A DNA stretch of 28,879 nucleotides. Origin: a virus. The stretch spans positions 1 through 28,879 of IMG/VR virus record IMGVR_UViG_3300050019_000233. One strand, 5' to 3'. Within the stretch, counting starts at the first letter, position 1, and the number at the start of each line of letters is the position of its first letter. The translations under genes were made by a program, and so were the position numbers. The notes beneath the pieces are model-generated. The model was not told the origin of the DNA. It made no database searches and was given only the letters and a program-made list of their open reading frames with translations. Below, one piece after another: positions 1 to 6,659 of this stretch.

Positions 1-148
1 ACCTTGACCACGAAGGGAACTCGTTTCTAAAGCTGACGGTCACGTTGATCACTGAGTCAATTGTGCCGATCGTCGTTAATAGAAGCGAGGTCTGATCAAA
101 CTGATTACTGTTCTCTGAATAAGAGAAGTAATTAGTTTGATGAAAAAA
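1..148 (-). CDS. Partial reading frame at left edge, probable structural protein fragment
   Basis: On the minus strand a frame is open from just after a TGA at 149-151 to the window edge. It reads protein-like, with segments such as NQFDQTSLLLTTIGTID and VTVSFRNEFPSW. I see no ATG, GTG or TTG near its upstream end that would make a convincing start, so it is either the remnant of a broken gene or continues from the decayed gene at 208-819 after another frame change. The product is not recognised. A place in the tail or baseplate cluster is suggested only by the neighbour. Confidence 0.35.
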
Positions 149-229
149 TCAATAGTAAATCCAGGAGACAGGTTCGGTCGGTTAACTGTTAGGCTCTTAC
201 CCGCGTGTCATCGAAGCACGCCGAATCCG
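140..229 (+). pseudogene. N-terminal remnant resembling a phage HNH/AP2 homing endonuclease
   Basis: A 29-codon frame starts at ATG 140 and ends at TAG 229. Residues 8-17 read PGDRFGRLTV. The pattern G-x-RFGRLTV is typical of the extreme N terminus of phage HNH/AP2-type homing endonucleases. Nothing of the catalytic part follows, so this would be a decayed relic. It overlaps the ends of two minus-strand remnants, which fits an old insertion between structural genes. Chance similarity is possible because the match is short. Confidence 0.3.
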
Positions 230-819
230 TAGAGTTCCTGGTCAAGCAATCCGTTCTCAGGAGAGAGTCGGAACTCACGCTCGACCGGGATCTTTGACCT
301 CAACGACTGTTCCAGCGTCATTCTGGAACCCTCCTGATGTTCCTGATGTCAGCCCGGATGAGTCGACCGCTAAGCCGCTGAGCTTTTTTCCTTTAGCTGG
401 AACACCGTCTTGTGACGCATATTCGCCTCGTGTCATCCTGTACCGTGTTATCACTTTTGAGCTTTCTATGGTATGATAAACTTGTTTGACGAGATAAAGT
501 CCTTCCCACTTGTCACCTTGTCCGCGCTGGAACTTTCCAGATACGATGTCTCCTACTCCGATGTATGGATAGTTTGAAACCGTGAACGCGTCCACCGATC
601 GGAGTGTTCCACAACGGGTCAAGGTTTTCTGTGGAACGATCTACCTCGAAGAAATTCGGAGGAGTTCTGGACGAGTGCTTTCGTACCGCCTCATCGTAGA
701 TCTTCAATGCCGTCTGAGTGTCTTTGAGACCGAAGACAACAGGGTCAACAGGAAATTCAGGCCGTTCAACGTAGCGCATTGACGTCAAACGTGTCCTGTG
801 CAGCTTTCTTGATTTCCAT
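208..819 (-). pseudogene. Decayed phage structural (tail/baseplate/neck-type) gene with frameshifts
   Basis: Three minus-strand frames join into one protein-like sequence of about 190-200 residues. Frame one runs from ATG 779 (or from ATG 819, see below) through EVDRSTENLDPLWNTPI. Removing one G near 598-600 continues into VDAFTVSNYPYIGVGDIVSG, and removing one G near 284-286 continues into VEREFRLSPENGLLDQELYG and a TGA at 208-210. From ATG 819 the sequence begins MEIKKAAQDTFDV, matching the start of the gene at 15620-15940, but that frame stops after 17 codons at 766. A third one-base change would link it. The middle part, with a GDIV segment and alternating beta-like residues, suits a virion protein, but I cannot name the family. 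Neighbouring genes are intact, so decay is likelier than general sequencing error. The latter is not excluded. Confidence 0.6.
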
Positions 820-834
820 GGTGACATAACTACG
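781..834. repeat. 54-bp dispersed repeat, copy 1 (leader plus first 13 codons)
   Basis: This stretch matches 15902-15955 at 52 of 54 positions, in the same orientation. It covers about 15 bases of leader and the first 13 codons of a minus-strand gene beginning MEIKKA. In copy 2 the codons lead into an intact gene. Here they run into a stop at 766 and into the decayed structural gene. Confidence 0.85.
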
Positions 835-857
835 AGGTTATCGTTTCTATGCATTAT

Positions 858-872
858 GGCCCTTGCGGGTCT
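858..872. repeat. Left inverted repeat of TnpB element A
   Basis: GGCCCTTGCGGGTCT. It matches the reverse complement of 2065-2078 apart from one substitution and one missing base. It may be a terminal or subterminal structure of the element, or a transcript structure. Confidence 0.45.
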
Positions 873-922
873 ATTCCAAAGCCTAGCAAATTATGTGTAG
901 TCTTTATGCCAGTATTTACTAT

Positions 923-2065
923 ATGCTTCGCTCCTTCAAATACCGGCTCTATCCGACCTATGATCAGCGGATAAACCTGTCGAAAAACATCGGTGCTTGT
1001 CGTTGGGTTTACAACTGGGCTCTGGAGACGAAGACAAAAGCGTGGATGGCAGAAAAGAAGAGGTTGAGCCAGTTTGATTTGTGCAAGCTTCTTGTCGATG
1101 AGAAGAAAAACCAAGAGTGGCTATGCGAAGCTAACTCTCAGAGTCTTCTTGGCGCAATTGCAAATCTTGACAAAGCATATAACGCTTTCTTTAGGAAGGT
1201 CTCTAAGTTTCCTAAGTTCAAGTCGCGTCACCGCGCAAAGCAATCGTTCACCGTGTTTCAGGGGGTCAAGATTGACCATGATAAAGGAACTATTTCACTT
1301 ATTAAACATGGAAAAATAGAAATCGCCTCCGACCCGCGACGATGGACAGGTCAGATTAAGTCAGCCACTGTGAGACGTGATCCAGACGGAAGATGGTACG
1401 TTTCTGTCCTGGTTGATGACGGCGTCAAGTTGCCAAAAACGCAGCCCGTCACAGACAGGATAGTTGGAGTCGATCTTGGTCTTATCTCTCTAGCGACTGT
1501 GTCAACAGGAGAAAAGATCGCGAACCCCAAGTTCTTGAACAAGTCAATCAAGAAGATACGGCGAGCCCAGCGAGTTGTCTCGCGCCGAAAACGGGGGTCC
1601 AAGAGGAGAGACAGAGCCCGTTATCGCCTAGCCTGCGTTCACTCCCACGTAGGAAATCAGAGGAATGATTTCCTCCACAAACTTTCTCATAAGTTAGTTG
1701 CCGAGAACCAAGGCCTAGCTTTTGAAGATCTAGCGGTTAGTAATATGGTTAAAAATCACAGGTTGGCGCGTTCGATTCAGGACGCGGGTTGGAGTACACT
1801 AGTCAAGTACTGCAAATATAAGTCAGTCTGGTCAGGAAAACCGTTTATTCAAATCGGGAGGTTCGAACCGTCTAGCAAATTATGCTCGTGCGGGGTTATT
1901 AACCGATCCCTTTCCTTGTCAGACAGGACGTGGACGTGCCAAAGTTGCGGTTCTACTCATGATCGTGACATTCTTGCCGCGCAAAATATCAAAAGGATGG
2001 CCCTTCATCCTCAAGTCTCTTTACGGGCGGACAGCCCGAAATCTACGCTCGCGGAGAGTTTGTAA
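923..2065 (+). CDS. tnpB: RNA-guided endonuclease TnpB (IS200/IS605-IS607 type), intact
   Basis: TnpB proteins are RNA-guided RuvC-type DNA nucleases carried by IS200/IS605 and IS607 elements. This 380-residue protein has the family N terminus (FKYRLYPTYDQ, residues 5-15), RuvC-I with GVDLGL (Asp184), RuvC-II with FEDL (Glu268), a zinc finger with Cys321, Cys323, Cys339 and Cys342, and RuvC-III in HDRD at 346-349. All three acidic motifs are present, so it should be active. I chose ATG 923 because the family motif starts right after it. ATG 893, in frame, would add ten unusual residues. The stop lies inside the right inverted repeat. The downstream primase starts 54 bases later. Confidence 0.92.
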   Translation: MLRSFKYRLYPTYDQRINLSKNIGACRWVYNWALETKTKAWMAEKKRLSQFDLCKLLVDEKKNQEWLCEANSQSLLGAIANLDKAYNAFFRKVSKFPKFKSRHRAKQSFTVFQGVKIDHDKGTISLIKHGKIEIASDPRRWTGQIKSATVRRDPDGRWYVSVLVDDGVKLPKTQPVTDRIVGVDLGLISLATVSTGEKIANPKFLNKSIKKIRRAQRVVSRRKRGSKRRDRARYRLACVHSHVGNQRNDFLHKLSHKLVAENQGLAFEDLAVSNMVKNHRLARSIQDAGWSTLVKYCKYKSVWSGKPFIQIGRFEPSSKLCSCGVINRSLSLSDRTWTCQSCGSTHDRDILAAQNIKRMALHPQVSLRADSPKSTLAESL

Positions 2066-2104
2066 GACCACAAGGGCCGAACTCATCGAAACGAGAACCT
2101 CATC
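1995..2104 (+). ncRNA. Putative omega RNA scaffold of TnpB element A
   Basis: TnpB guide RNAs normally overlap the 3' end of tnpB and run past it. Here GGATG/CATCC (1995-1999 and 2006-2010) forms a hairpin whose loop contains GCCCTT, and GGCCCTT at 1999-2005 is complementary to AAGGGCC at 2072-2078, giving a possible pseudoknot. CTC/GAG pairing follows near 2082-2096. The limits are guesses, and the guide would be the bases just downstream. Confidence 0.35.
2065..2078. repeat. Right inverted repeat of TnpB element A
   Basis: AGACCACAAGGGCC. Its reverse complement pairs with 858-872, and AAGGGCC also complements the hairpin loop at 1999-2005. The tnpB stop codon ends at its first base. Confidence 0.45.
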
Positions 2105-2119
2105 GGAGGATGTCAACAC

Positions 2120-3154
2120 ATGAAGCTGAGTGCTCAAAGGCTTAGATCACTTGTCGACGGAACGTTCACGATAGTTCCACAGAGGTGCACGCCGAATGAG
2201 ATCGTCTTTCTGTGTCCTGTTCCCGGGTGTAAAGACGAGTCTGGAAATAGAAGCGTCAACGTTCAGACGCTTAAGACAAATTGTTGGAAGTGTGGTAACG
2301 CTGGTAATTTTGTTCCGTGGGCAGCGCGTCTTGGTTATGACTTCGACATGTCCAACATGGACCTGTACGAGACGAGACAGATCGATGACTTGTTCGGAGA
2401 TCTCGACTCGATCTATGCCACAAAGAGAAGCGTGATCGCGTACGTGAATGATGTCCAACTTCCAAAAGGATTCGTTCCACTAAAGGATGATCCAGACTGC
2501 GGTTATGCCAGGTTGATCGAGAAAATGGCGATCCGAAAGAATCTTGATCTAGAGACATTTATTGAAGCTGGAGCAGGGTTCACGAGAGACGAACCGTACT
2601 GGGAACCATTCTGTATTTTTCCGGTTTACGAGTGGGGAAAGGTGGTTTACTACCAAGGCAGAACGTACACAGATCCAAAAATAGATCCTGTCACTGGAAA
2701 GAAACCGTCGACAAAACAGTTTCCAAGCAGGAGAGACATCAAACTTGGATCGCGTTACTGGGTCTACAACATCGACAAGCTTCGCAAGCGAGGGAGAATC
2801 GCCATCGTGGTGGAGTCCATTTTCAACGTGCTCAGCCTCGAACGAGCGCTCGGACATGATACTGACATTGTCCCGATTGCCATCTTCAAACACAAGATTA
2901 GTGCCGAACAACAAGCGAAGATTCTGACTGCAAACGGAGTCGAAGAACTGTGCATTCACATGGATCCAGATGCTATCGCATCAGCTTGGGAGAGCTGCGG
3001 AAAGCTCGCGAACTTGCTCAAGGTGACTGTCGCGGACAAGATGCCGGACGGAATCGACATTAACGATGACGTCGACGAAGGGTTGAGATGTTTTGATAGG
3101 AGAAGACCGTTTTCAACCCTTAATGACCTAGACCGAATGGCATCCGAACTCTAG
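2120..3154 (+). CDS. DnaG-type DNA primase
   Basis: This would synthesise RNA primers for phage DNA replication. The 344-residue protein starts with a zinc-binding domain (Cys32, Cys37, Cys55, Cys58; LCPVPGC and NCWKCG), followed by a central region of primase type and a TOPRIM fold with the conserved Glu232 (IAIVVESIFNV) and the DxD pair Asp282/Asp284 (HMDPDA). The length suits a short phage primase without a helicase domain. An SD-like GGAGGA lies nine bases before the ATG, which is unusual in this window and may derive from the preceding TnpB element. The last nine codons overlap, antisense, the end of the GIY-YIG gene. Confidence 0.88.
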   Translation: MKLSAQRLRSLVDGTFTIVPQRCTPNEIVFLCPVPGCKDESGNRSVNVQTLKTNCWKCGNAGNFVPWAARLGYDFDMSNMDLYETRQIDDLFGDLDSIYATKRSVIAYVNDVQLPKGFVPLKDDPDCGYARLIEKMAIRKNLDLETFIEAGAGFTRDEPYWEPFCIFPVYEWGKVVYYQGRTYTDPKIDPVTGKKPSTKQFPSRRDIKLGSRYWVYNIDKLRKRGRIAIVVESIFNVLSLERALGHDTDIVPIAIFKHKISAEQQAKILTANGVEELCIHMDPDAIASAWESCGKLANLLKVTVADKMPDGIDINDDVDEGLRCFDRRRPFSTLNDLDRMASEL

Positions 3155-3862
3155 TTTCCATCCTCGACGAGACGCAAACGTATAGACTTTTGCGTCTCTC
3201 GACGATCTCAACTCTGCGAGATTTCCGTAGTTCCTAGAAATGTCAGAGCACTCAGTTTGACTTCTCTGTCGCGTTTTCATGTGCGCGCAGCAAAGAACTA
3301 TCCAATTTTTTCTTCTTGCGTAGGCGTACAAATGACCATCTTGTGATCTCCACCAGTCAACTTTTGTTGAAAAATTTTGAGCTGACTTAAGGCAGTCGTC
3401 AAACGAATACTTGTGTACCTCTTGGAAAGGTCCTAAGATTCCGCAACTTTTTCTCCTGTTTATCATCTTGAACGACTTGCTAAGCTCGTCCCACCAGTAA
3501 GTTTCTCTTGTTCCTGCGTCATGTGCAGACACTCCTTTTTCTATGACTTCATACTCAAATTTCATCTTCTTTATCTTGTCTCGTAGAGGACCTGAATTTT
3601 TGTGCCCTTTTTCTCTAGCTGACAGGTTTCTTGAGATTCCAACGTAAGCTGTCCTATCTGAAAACTTGTAGGCGTAAACGGAGAAAACGACTGAACTTGG
3701 TCCTTTGGTCATGTGAGCACAGCACCCGTCTATCCATCCTCTTCTAGATGCATACCCGTACAGGAAGTTTTCACTGCTCAGCTGCCACTCAGACCTTGTA
3801 GCATACCGACGGGCAGAACTTAGGCATTCTTCAAAAGAGTGAGAAATTGGTTTGCGCCTCAT
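3128..3862 (-). CDS. GIY-YIG homing endonuclease with repeated DNA-binding modules
   Basis: GIY-YIG endonucleases cut DNA at a recognition site and spread their own gene between phage genomes. The 244-residue protein has a degenerate GIY-YIG core around residues 60-125 (VYAY at 62-65, YVG at 73-75, Glu120 in the expected place of the metal-binding acid). Three copies of a 40-residue module flank it, at about 10-51, 154-195 and 207-242, each with a pattern like Y-A-x-R-R-x-W and ending near C-x-H-M. Such modules probably bind DNA. It lies opposite to the primase and overlaps its 3' end by 27 bases, as a free-standing intergenic homing gene would. It has no SD. Confidence 0.8.
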   Translation of the reverse strand: MRRKPISHSFEECLSSARRYATRSEWQLSSENFLYGYASRRGWIDGCCAHMTKGPSSVVFSVYAYKFSDRTAYVGISRNLSAREKGHKNSGPLRDKIKKMKFEYEVIEKGVSAHDAGTRETYWWDELSKSFKMINRRKSCGILGPFQEVHKYSFDDCLKSAQNFSTKVDWWRSQDGHLYAYARRKNWIVLCCAHMKTRQRSQTECSDISRNYGNLAELRSSRDAKVYTFASRRGWKLEFGCHSV

Positions 3863-3904
3863 GCGTTAACTACAGCACAATGTTAGATTCAGATTCTTTC
3901 ACCT

Positions 3905-4504
3905 ATGCAAACATCTCCTGAGCTAGAGCTCGAGAACCTCCGCAAGTCAATCAAGCCCACCAAGCTTCGTATCGCGATCGTCAAGACCGACGAACAGTAC
4001 GAAGGAATCGTGGTCATGCCCAGCAACAGCAACCAGCAGCACAAGCTAGGAATCGTCATTGCGGCTGGTGCAGAGATCACTACCGGAGTTGAAATCGACG
4101 ACATCATTGTCTACCAGGTCAACGCGATGTTCGAAGCAGGAATCACACACCTAATCAACGAAACTTCCGTGCTCTTCATGCACCAGGGAGATGCGATCGG
4201 AAAACTCACCAGCAAGATTGTCACAATCGACTCGTTCCAGATCCTTGGTGATTTCATCCTCCTCGATGAGGTACGGATTCAAAAAATCGGAAACCTTTAT
4301 CTTCCAGACTCTGCCCTTCCTCCTCCAGAATTCCGCGTGCTTCAACTTGGAGCCACAGTAAAAAACTCCGACGACCCACTGGTCCAGTCGATTGAAATCG
4401 GAGACGAGGTCTATATCGATCGCACGCGCGCCACAGGAATCCGCATTGGCATGAAGACTTTCTTCTACCTTCCAAAGACTTACCTCCACGGTAAGAAAGT
4501 CTAA
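3905..4504 (+). CDS. GroES-like co-chaperonin with two tandem Cpn10 folds
   Basis: Residues 15-98 follow the Cpn10 pattern: IKPTKLRIAIVK, a gap where the mobile loop sits, GIVVMPSNS, GIVIAAG, DDIIVYQ and a C-terminal VLFMHQGDAIGKL. Residues 105-197 repeat a weaker version (FQILGDFILLDEV, LYLPDSALPPPEF, VLQLGAT, IGDEVYID). Phage co-chaperonins such as T4 gp31 replace GroES so that the host chaperonin can fold the major capsid protein. That role is inferred here. At 199 residues it is about twice the length of GroES. It is followed by a convergent kinase gene with a 4-base overlap and a strong hairpin. Confidence 0.65.
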   Translation: MQTSPELELENLRKSIKPTKLRIAIVKTDEQYEGIVVMPSNSNQQHKLGIVIAAGAEITTGVEIDDIIVYQVNAMFEAGITHLINETSVLFMHQGDAIGKLTSKIVTIDSFQILGDFILLDEVRIQKIGNLYLPDSALPPPEFRVLQLGATVKNSDDPLVQSIEIGDEVYIDRTRATGIRIGMKTFFYLPKTYLHGKKV

Positions 4505-4926
4505 GCCGCAGGATAAATCGTGTCACGTTTTATCTCTTCTAGGATAAAACGTGACGTGCCGTGCGCCTTTGCACGCTTTACGAAGCTCTGCATGCGACGA
4601 ATACGGTTGTCAAGCGTTTGAGTAACTTTTCCTCCGCGAGATAGAAGACGTTCCACCACAACAGATCGATCTTCTACGATAACATAAAGTATCCAGGTTA
4701 GTTCTTGATATTTTTTCAAAGTGGTAGACACTTTGATCGTCAAGTCCATTACTATCGGCAACCTCTGATGCGTTGCGTCGATGAGACGCGCTTCAAGTTC
4801 ACACCTCGGTATTTTGTCGGTGTCTAGATGGCAAACGTGCGGAAGCTGGCGGCATACCCAGCTTTTACCGGAGCCAGGAGGTCCAACCACGAGATGAACG
4901 GTTTTATTTTTGCCGTGCGGAATCAT
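4501..4926 (-). CDS. P-loop kinase/NTPase (small, polynucleotide-kinase-like)
   Basis: A 141-residue protein with a Walker A motif, GPPGSGKS at residues 15-22, followed by an LDTDKI segment near residues 34-39 typical of AAA_33-type kinases, and a basic C-terminal region rich in Arg (RRMQSFVKRAKAH). The fold suggests a small-molecule or nucleic-acid 5'-kinase. The substrate is not visible. It starts one base after the stop of the upstream HNH gene, so the two are probably co-transcribed. Its 3' end overlaps the GroES-like gene and contains a 13-bp inverted repeat as coding sequence. Confidence 0.7.
   Translation of the reverse strand: MIPHGKNKTVHLVVGPPGSGKSWVCRQLPHVCHLDTDKIPRCELEARLIDATHQRLPIVMDLTIKVSTTLKKYQELTWILYVIVEDRSVVVERLLSRGGKVTQTLDNRIRRMQSFVKRAKAHGTSRFILEEIKRDTIYPAA
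4522..4555. terminator. Strong 13-bp hairpin between convergent genes, possible terminator
   Basis: GTCACGTTTTATC (4522-4534) and GATAAAACGTGAC (4543-4555) form a perfect 13-bp stem with an 8-base loop. It starts 18 bases after the GroES-like stop codon and lies inside the last codons of the convergent P-loop gene. No T tract follows on either strand, so it is not a standard intrinsic terminator. It may protect mRNA ends or slow polymerase. Confidence 0.5.
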
Positions 4927-4927
4927 T

Positions 4928-6088
4928 TTATTGCGCTACGGACACAAACTTGATGTTTGAGTTAGCGAATGGTTTTGACGGGTCGATCCGTCGAATAGAC
5001 GCGCGCGCAGAGCGTTTTATAGAAGAATAGTCGTTAGAGCATGCCGGAAGCTCTAATTTTAGTCCTGTAGAAGCGCATCTTCCAAGCTGAAGTTTCCACA
5101 TGTTTTCAATCCCATCAACTGTCACGTCTGTCCCTCTAATCGACGGAAGACTTGTGAAATAGACAAACGGGTTAGAGTGGTACTCTCGCCTGCAATAAGT
5201 GGGAGATATGCGTCTGCCAGAAGTATTGTGGTTGACCGCTGCACAGAACTCATTGAATTGGCCAAGAGTAAATCTATTTTTAGCACAGTTAACGATATAT
5301 GAGACAAACTGAACGTTTCCTACACTGTACGGGCGAGTAGAATCGATCCTGTCTAATGACGCTAGTACTTGGCATGGCGAGTTTTGATCAAACGAGATCT
5401 TCCATCCGGTTAAAGCGCACCGATAGTTTTGGAGTTTCCATAACTCTTCAAGGTATTCTCTAGAAAGTGACGTCCACGTAGACCGCACTCTGCGCATGAA
5501 GTTTGAGCTAAGATGCTGAACTTCGTACGGACATGGAAGTGTTTTATCAATGACTGCACGGCACATCGCGATCAGATCGTCATCCTTGAATAGGCGCCTC
5601 CCGTAGTTGGCCATCTGAGTGACAAACCTTACGTTTCCAACCACGTAACCGACACTGTTATCGATTCGATCTGGGCTGGGGCGGCGCAGAGGATTGTCTG
5701 AGGAAGAGTCAAGGCAAAATTCCCAACCGGTGAACGGACACGCATACTTTTGTGACACCATCGCGTCACGGACATGAGGCTCAGTAACGTTGATCTCGAA
5801 TTTTTCCTTGCGCCGGCGATGGTTAATGGATTTTACAATTCGCGTCCAAGGAGCATTTATTCTACACTCTCTAGTAGTATCGGCGCATTTATGGCTACAA
5901 AAGCGGCTCGTGGATGACGGATTTACGAATGTGTTTCCACAGCAAGCGCAGCGTCTTGGCGAATAATCCAGCGCCATCTTTCTGCGCCCTGATGCTGCGC
6001 TTCCGCACCTTTTGCAGCAATAGACGGTTTTAGACACACGGCTGGAAAACGAAATCCCACATTCCGGACACGTTTTGTTGAATGGCAC
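4928..6088 (-). CDS. Endonuclease with N-terminal zinc ribbons and three HNH-like domains
   Basis: The 386-residue protein opens with two treble-clef or zinc-ribbon motifs (Cys7/Cys10 with Cys25/Cys28; Cys47/Cys50 with Cys64/Cys68). Three HNH-like units follow at about 113-160, 220-270 and 330-386, each with C-x-x-T-G, a DRID-type motif and GNV-x-FV. Units one and two have DRID (140-143 and 246-249). Unit three reads RRID, so its first acid is replaced and it may be inactive. This family of HNH proteins cuts DNA and is common in phages as homing endonucleases. It lies between a virion gene and a kinase, consistent with a mobile gene. An alternative is a virus-encoded restriction-like nuclease. 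Confidence 0.72.
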   Translation of the reverse strand: MPFNKTCPECGISFSSRVSKTVYCCKRCGSAASGRRKMALDYSPRRCACCGNTFVNPSSTSRFCSHKCADTTRECRINAPWTRIVKSINHRRRKEKFEINVTEPHVRDAMVSQKYACPFTGWEFCLDSSSDNPLRRPSPDRIDNSVGYVVGNVRFVTQMANYGRRLFKDDDLIAMCRAVIDKTLPCPYEVQHLSSNFMRRVRSTWTSLSREYLEELWKLQNYRCALTGWKISFDQNSPCQVLASLDRIDSTRPYSVGNVQFVSYIVNCAKNRFTLGQFNEFCAAVNHNTSGRRISPTYCRREYHSNPFVYFTSLPSIRGTDVTVDGIENMWKLQLGRCASTGLKLELPACSNDYSSIKRSARASIRRIDPSKPFANSNIKFVSVAQ

Positions 6089-6103
6089 ACGTTTAAGAAC
6101 AAA

Positions 6104-6126
6104 AATGGCGCCTCAAGGGCGCCATT
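6104..6126 (-). terminator. Rho-independent terminator of the minus-strand gene at 6149-6577
   Basis: AATGGCGCC and GGCGCCATT form a perfect 9-bp stem with a TCAAG/CTTGA loop. On the minus strand it is followed by TTTTTGTTCTT. It lies 22 bases past the stop codon of the virion-type gene. Confidence 0.85.
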
Positions 6127-6148
6127 GAAGCTTAGCAAGACCAGCAGG

Positions 6149-6577
6149 TTAAACCAGCGTGTCAGGGTTGCCGTAGTTCGGCGCTTTGTCACCGGCGGAC
6201 AGACCTGCATCGTAACCCCAGCCGCGACGACCCGTGACCACGATGTCCCATTGGGCACCGGAGAGGTTGGACGGATTGCGCTGTGTGAGCTGGATGTTGG
6301 CAGTGGTGTTGCCAGAGCCGAAGAAGCCGACCTTCTTGGAGAGAAGATTGAGCGACACGGTCTTCAGGCCTTTCGGCACGACGGTGATCGGTGTGCTGAC
6401 GGCCACGAAGGCGCCAGATGGGTTTGTCTGTTCCTTGACGACGAAATACAGGCTGTTTGCGCCTGTATTTTCGACCATCAGGTCGATGTTGCCGAGACGT
6501 CCATTGTCACGCACTGCGTAACCAGCGAGCGTTGTGGCGTCTGTGCCAAACGGGATTGTGGAGGCTTGATTGCTCAT
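6149..6577 (-). CDS. Probable virion (decoration/fibre-like) protein
   Basis: A 142-residue, beta-rich protein with many Thr, Asn and Gly and no charge clusters. It contains NTGANSLYFVVKEQ and VVPKGLKTVSLNLLSKKVGFF, like a jelly-roll or Ig-type beta sandwich. It is a single-gene unit: it has its own terminator (6104-6126) and an upstream gap of 82 bases. Its codons look more GC-rich than those of its neighbours, as is common for highly expressed structural proteins. The leader has CCTCCT before the ATG rather than an SD. A decoration or head-tail surface role is inference only. Confidence 0.55.
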   Translation of the reverse strand: MSNQASTIPFGTDATTLAGYAVRDNGRLGNIDLMVENTGANSLYFVVKEQTNPSGAFVAVSTPITVVPKGLKTVSLNLLSKKVGFFGSGNTTANIQLTQRNPSNLSGAQWDIVVTGRRGWGYDAGLSAGDKAPNYGNPDTLV

Positions 6578-6659
6578 GAGAGGAGGGTTGAGTTATTGTT
6601 TGATTAACGAACGATTAAGGTAGCAAACAACTTCTCAACATCCCCAGCGTAACAGCAGT

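Larger units (their letters stand above)
858..2078 (+). mobile_element. TnpB-carrying element A (no TnpA), approximate limits
   Basis: The limits given are those of an imperfect inverted repeat: GGCCCTTGCGGGTCT at 858-872 and, reversed, GGCCCTTGTGGTCT at 2078-2065. They flank an intact tnpB at 923-2065. No TnpA transposase or serine recombinase lies nearby, so movement would need a helper or a homing-like route. The true right end may be further right, since GGAGGAT at 2105-2111 also occurs at the ends of elements B and C. The element sits between the decayed structural gene and the primase. Confidence 0.5.

Noticed and set aside
6104-6126. The 9-bp hairpin as a terminator for plus-strand transcription.
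   Set aside because: The T tract occurs only on the minus-strand side, and no plus-strand gene ends there.
6125-6607. A 160-codon plus-strand frame opposite the virion-type gene at 6149-6577.
   Set aside because: It is antisense to a beta-rich minus-strand gene that has its own terminator. Its Cys- and Arg-rich composition does not look like a real protein.
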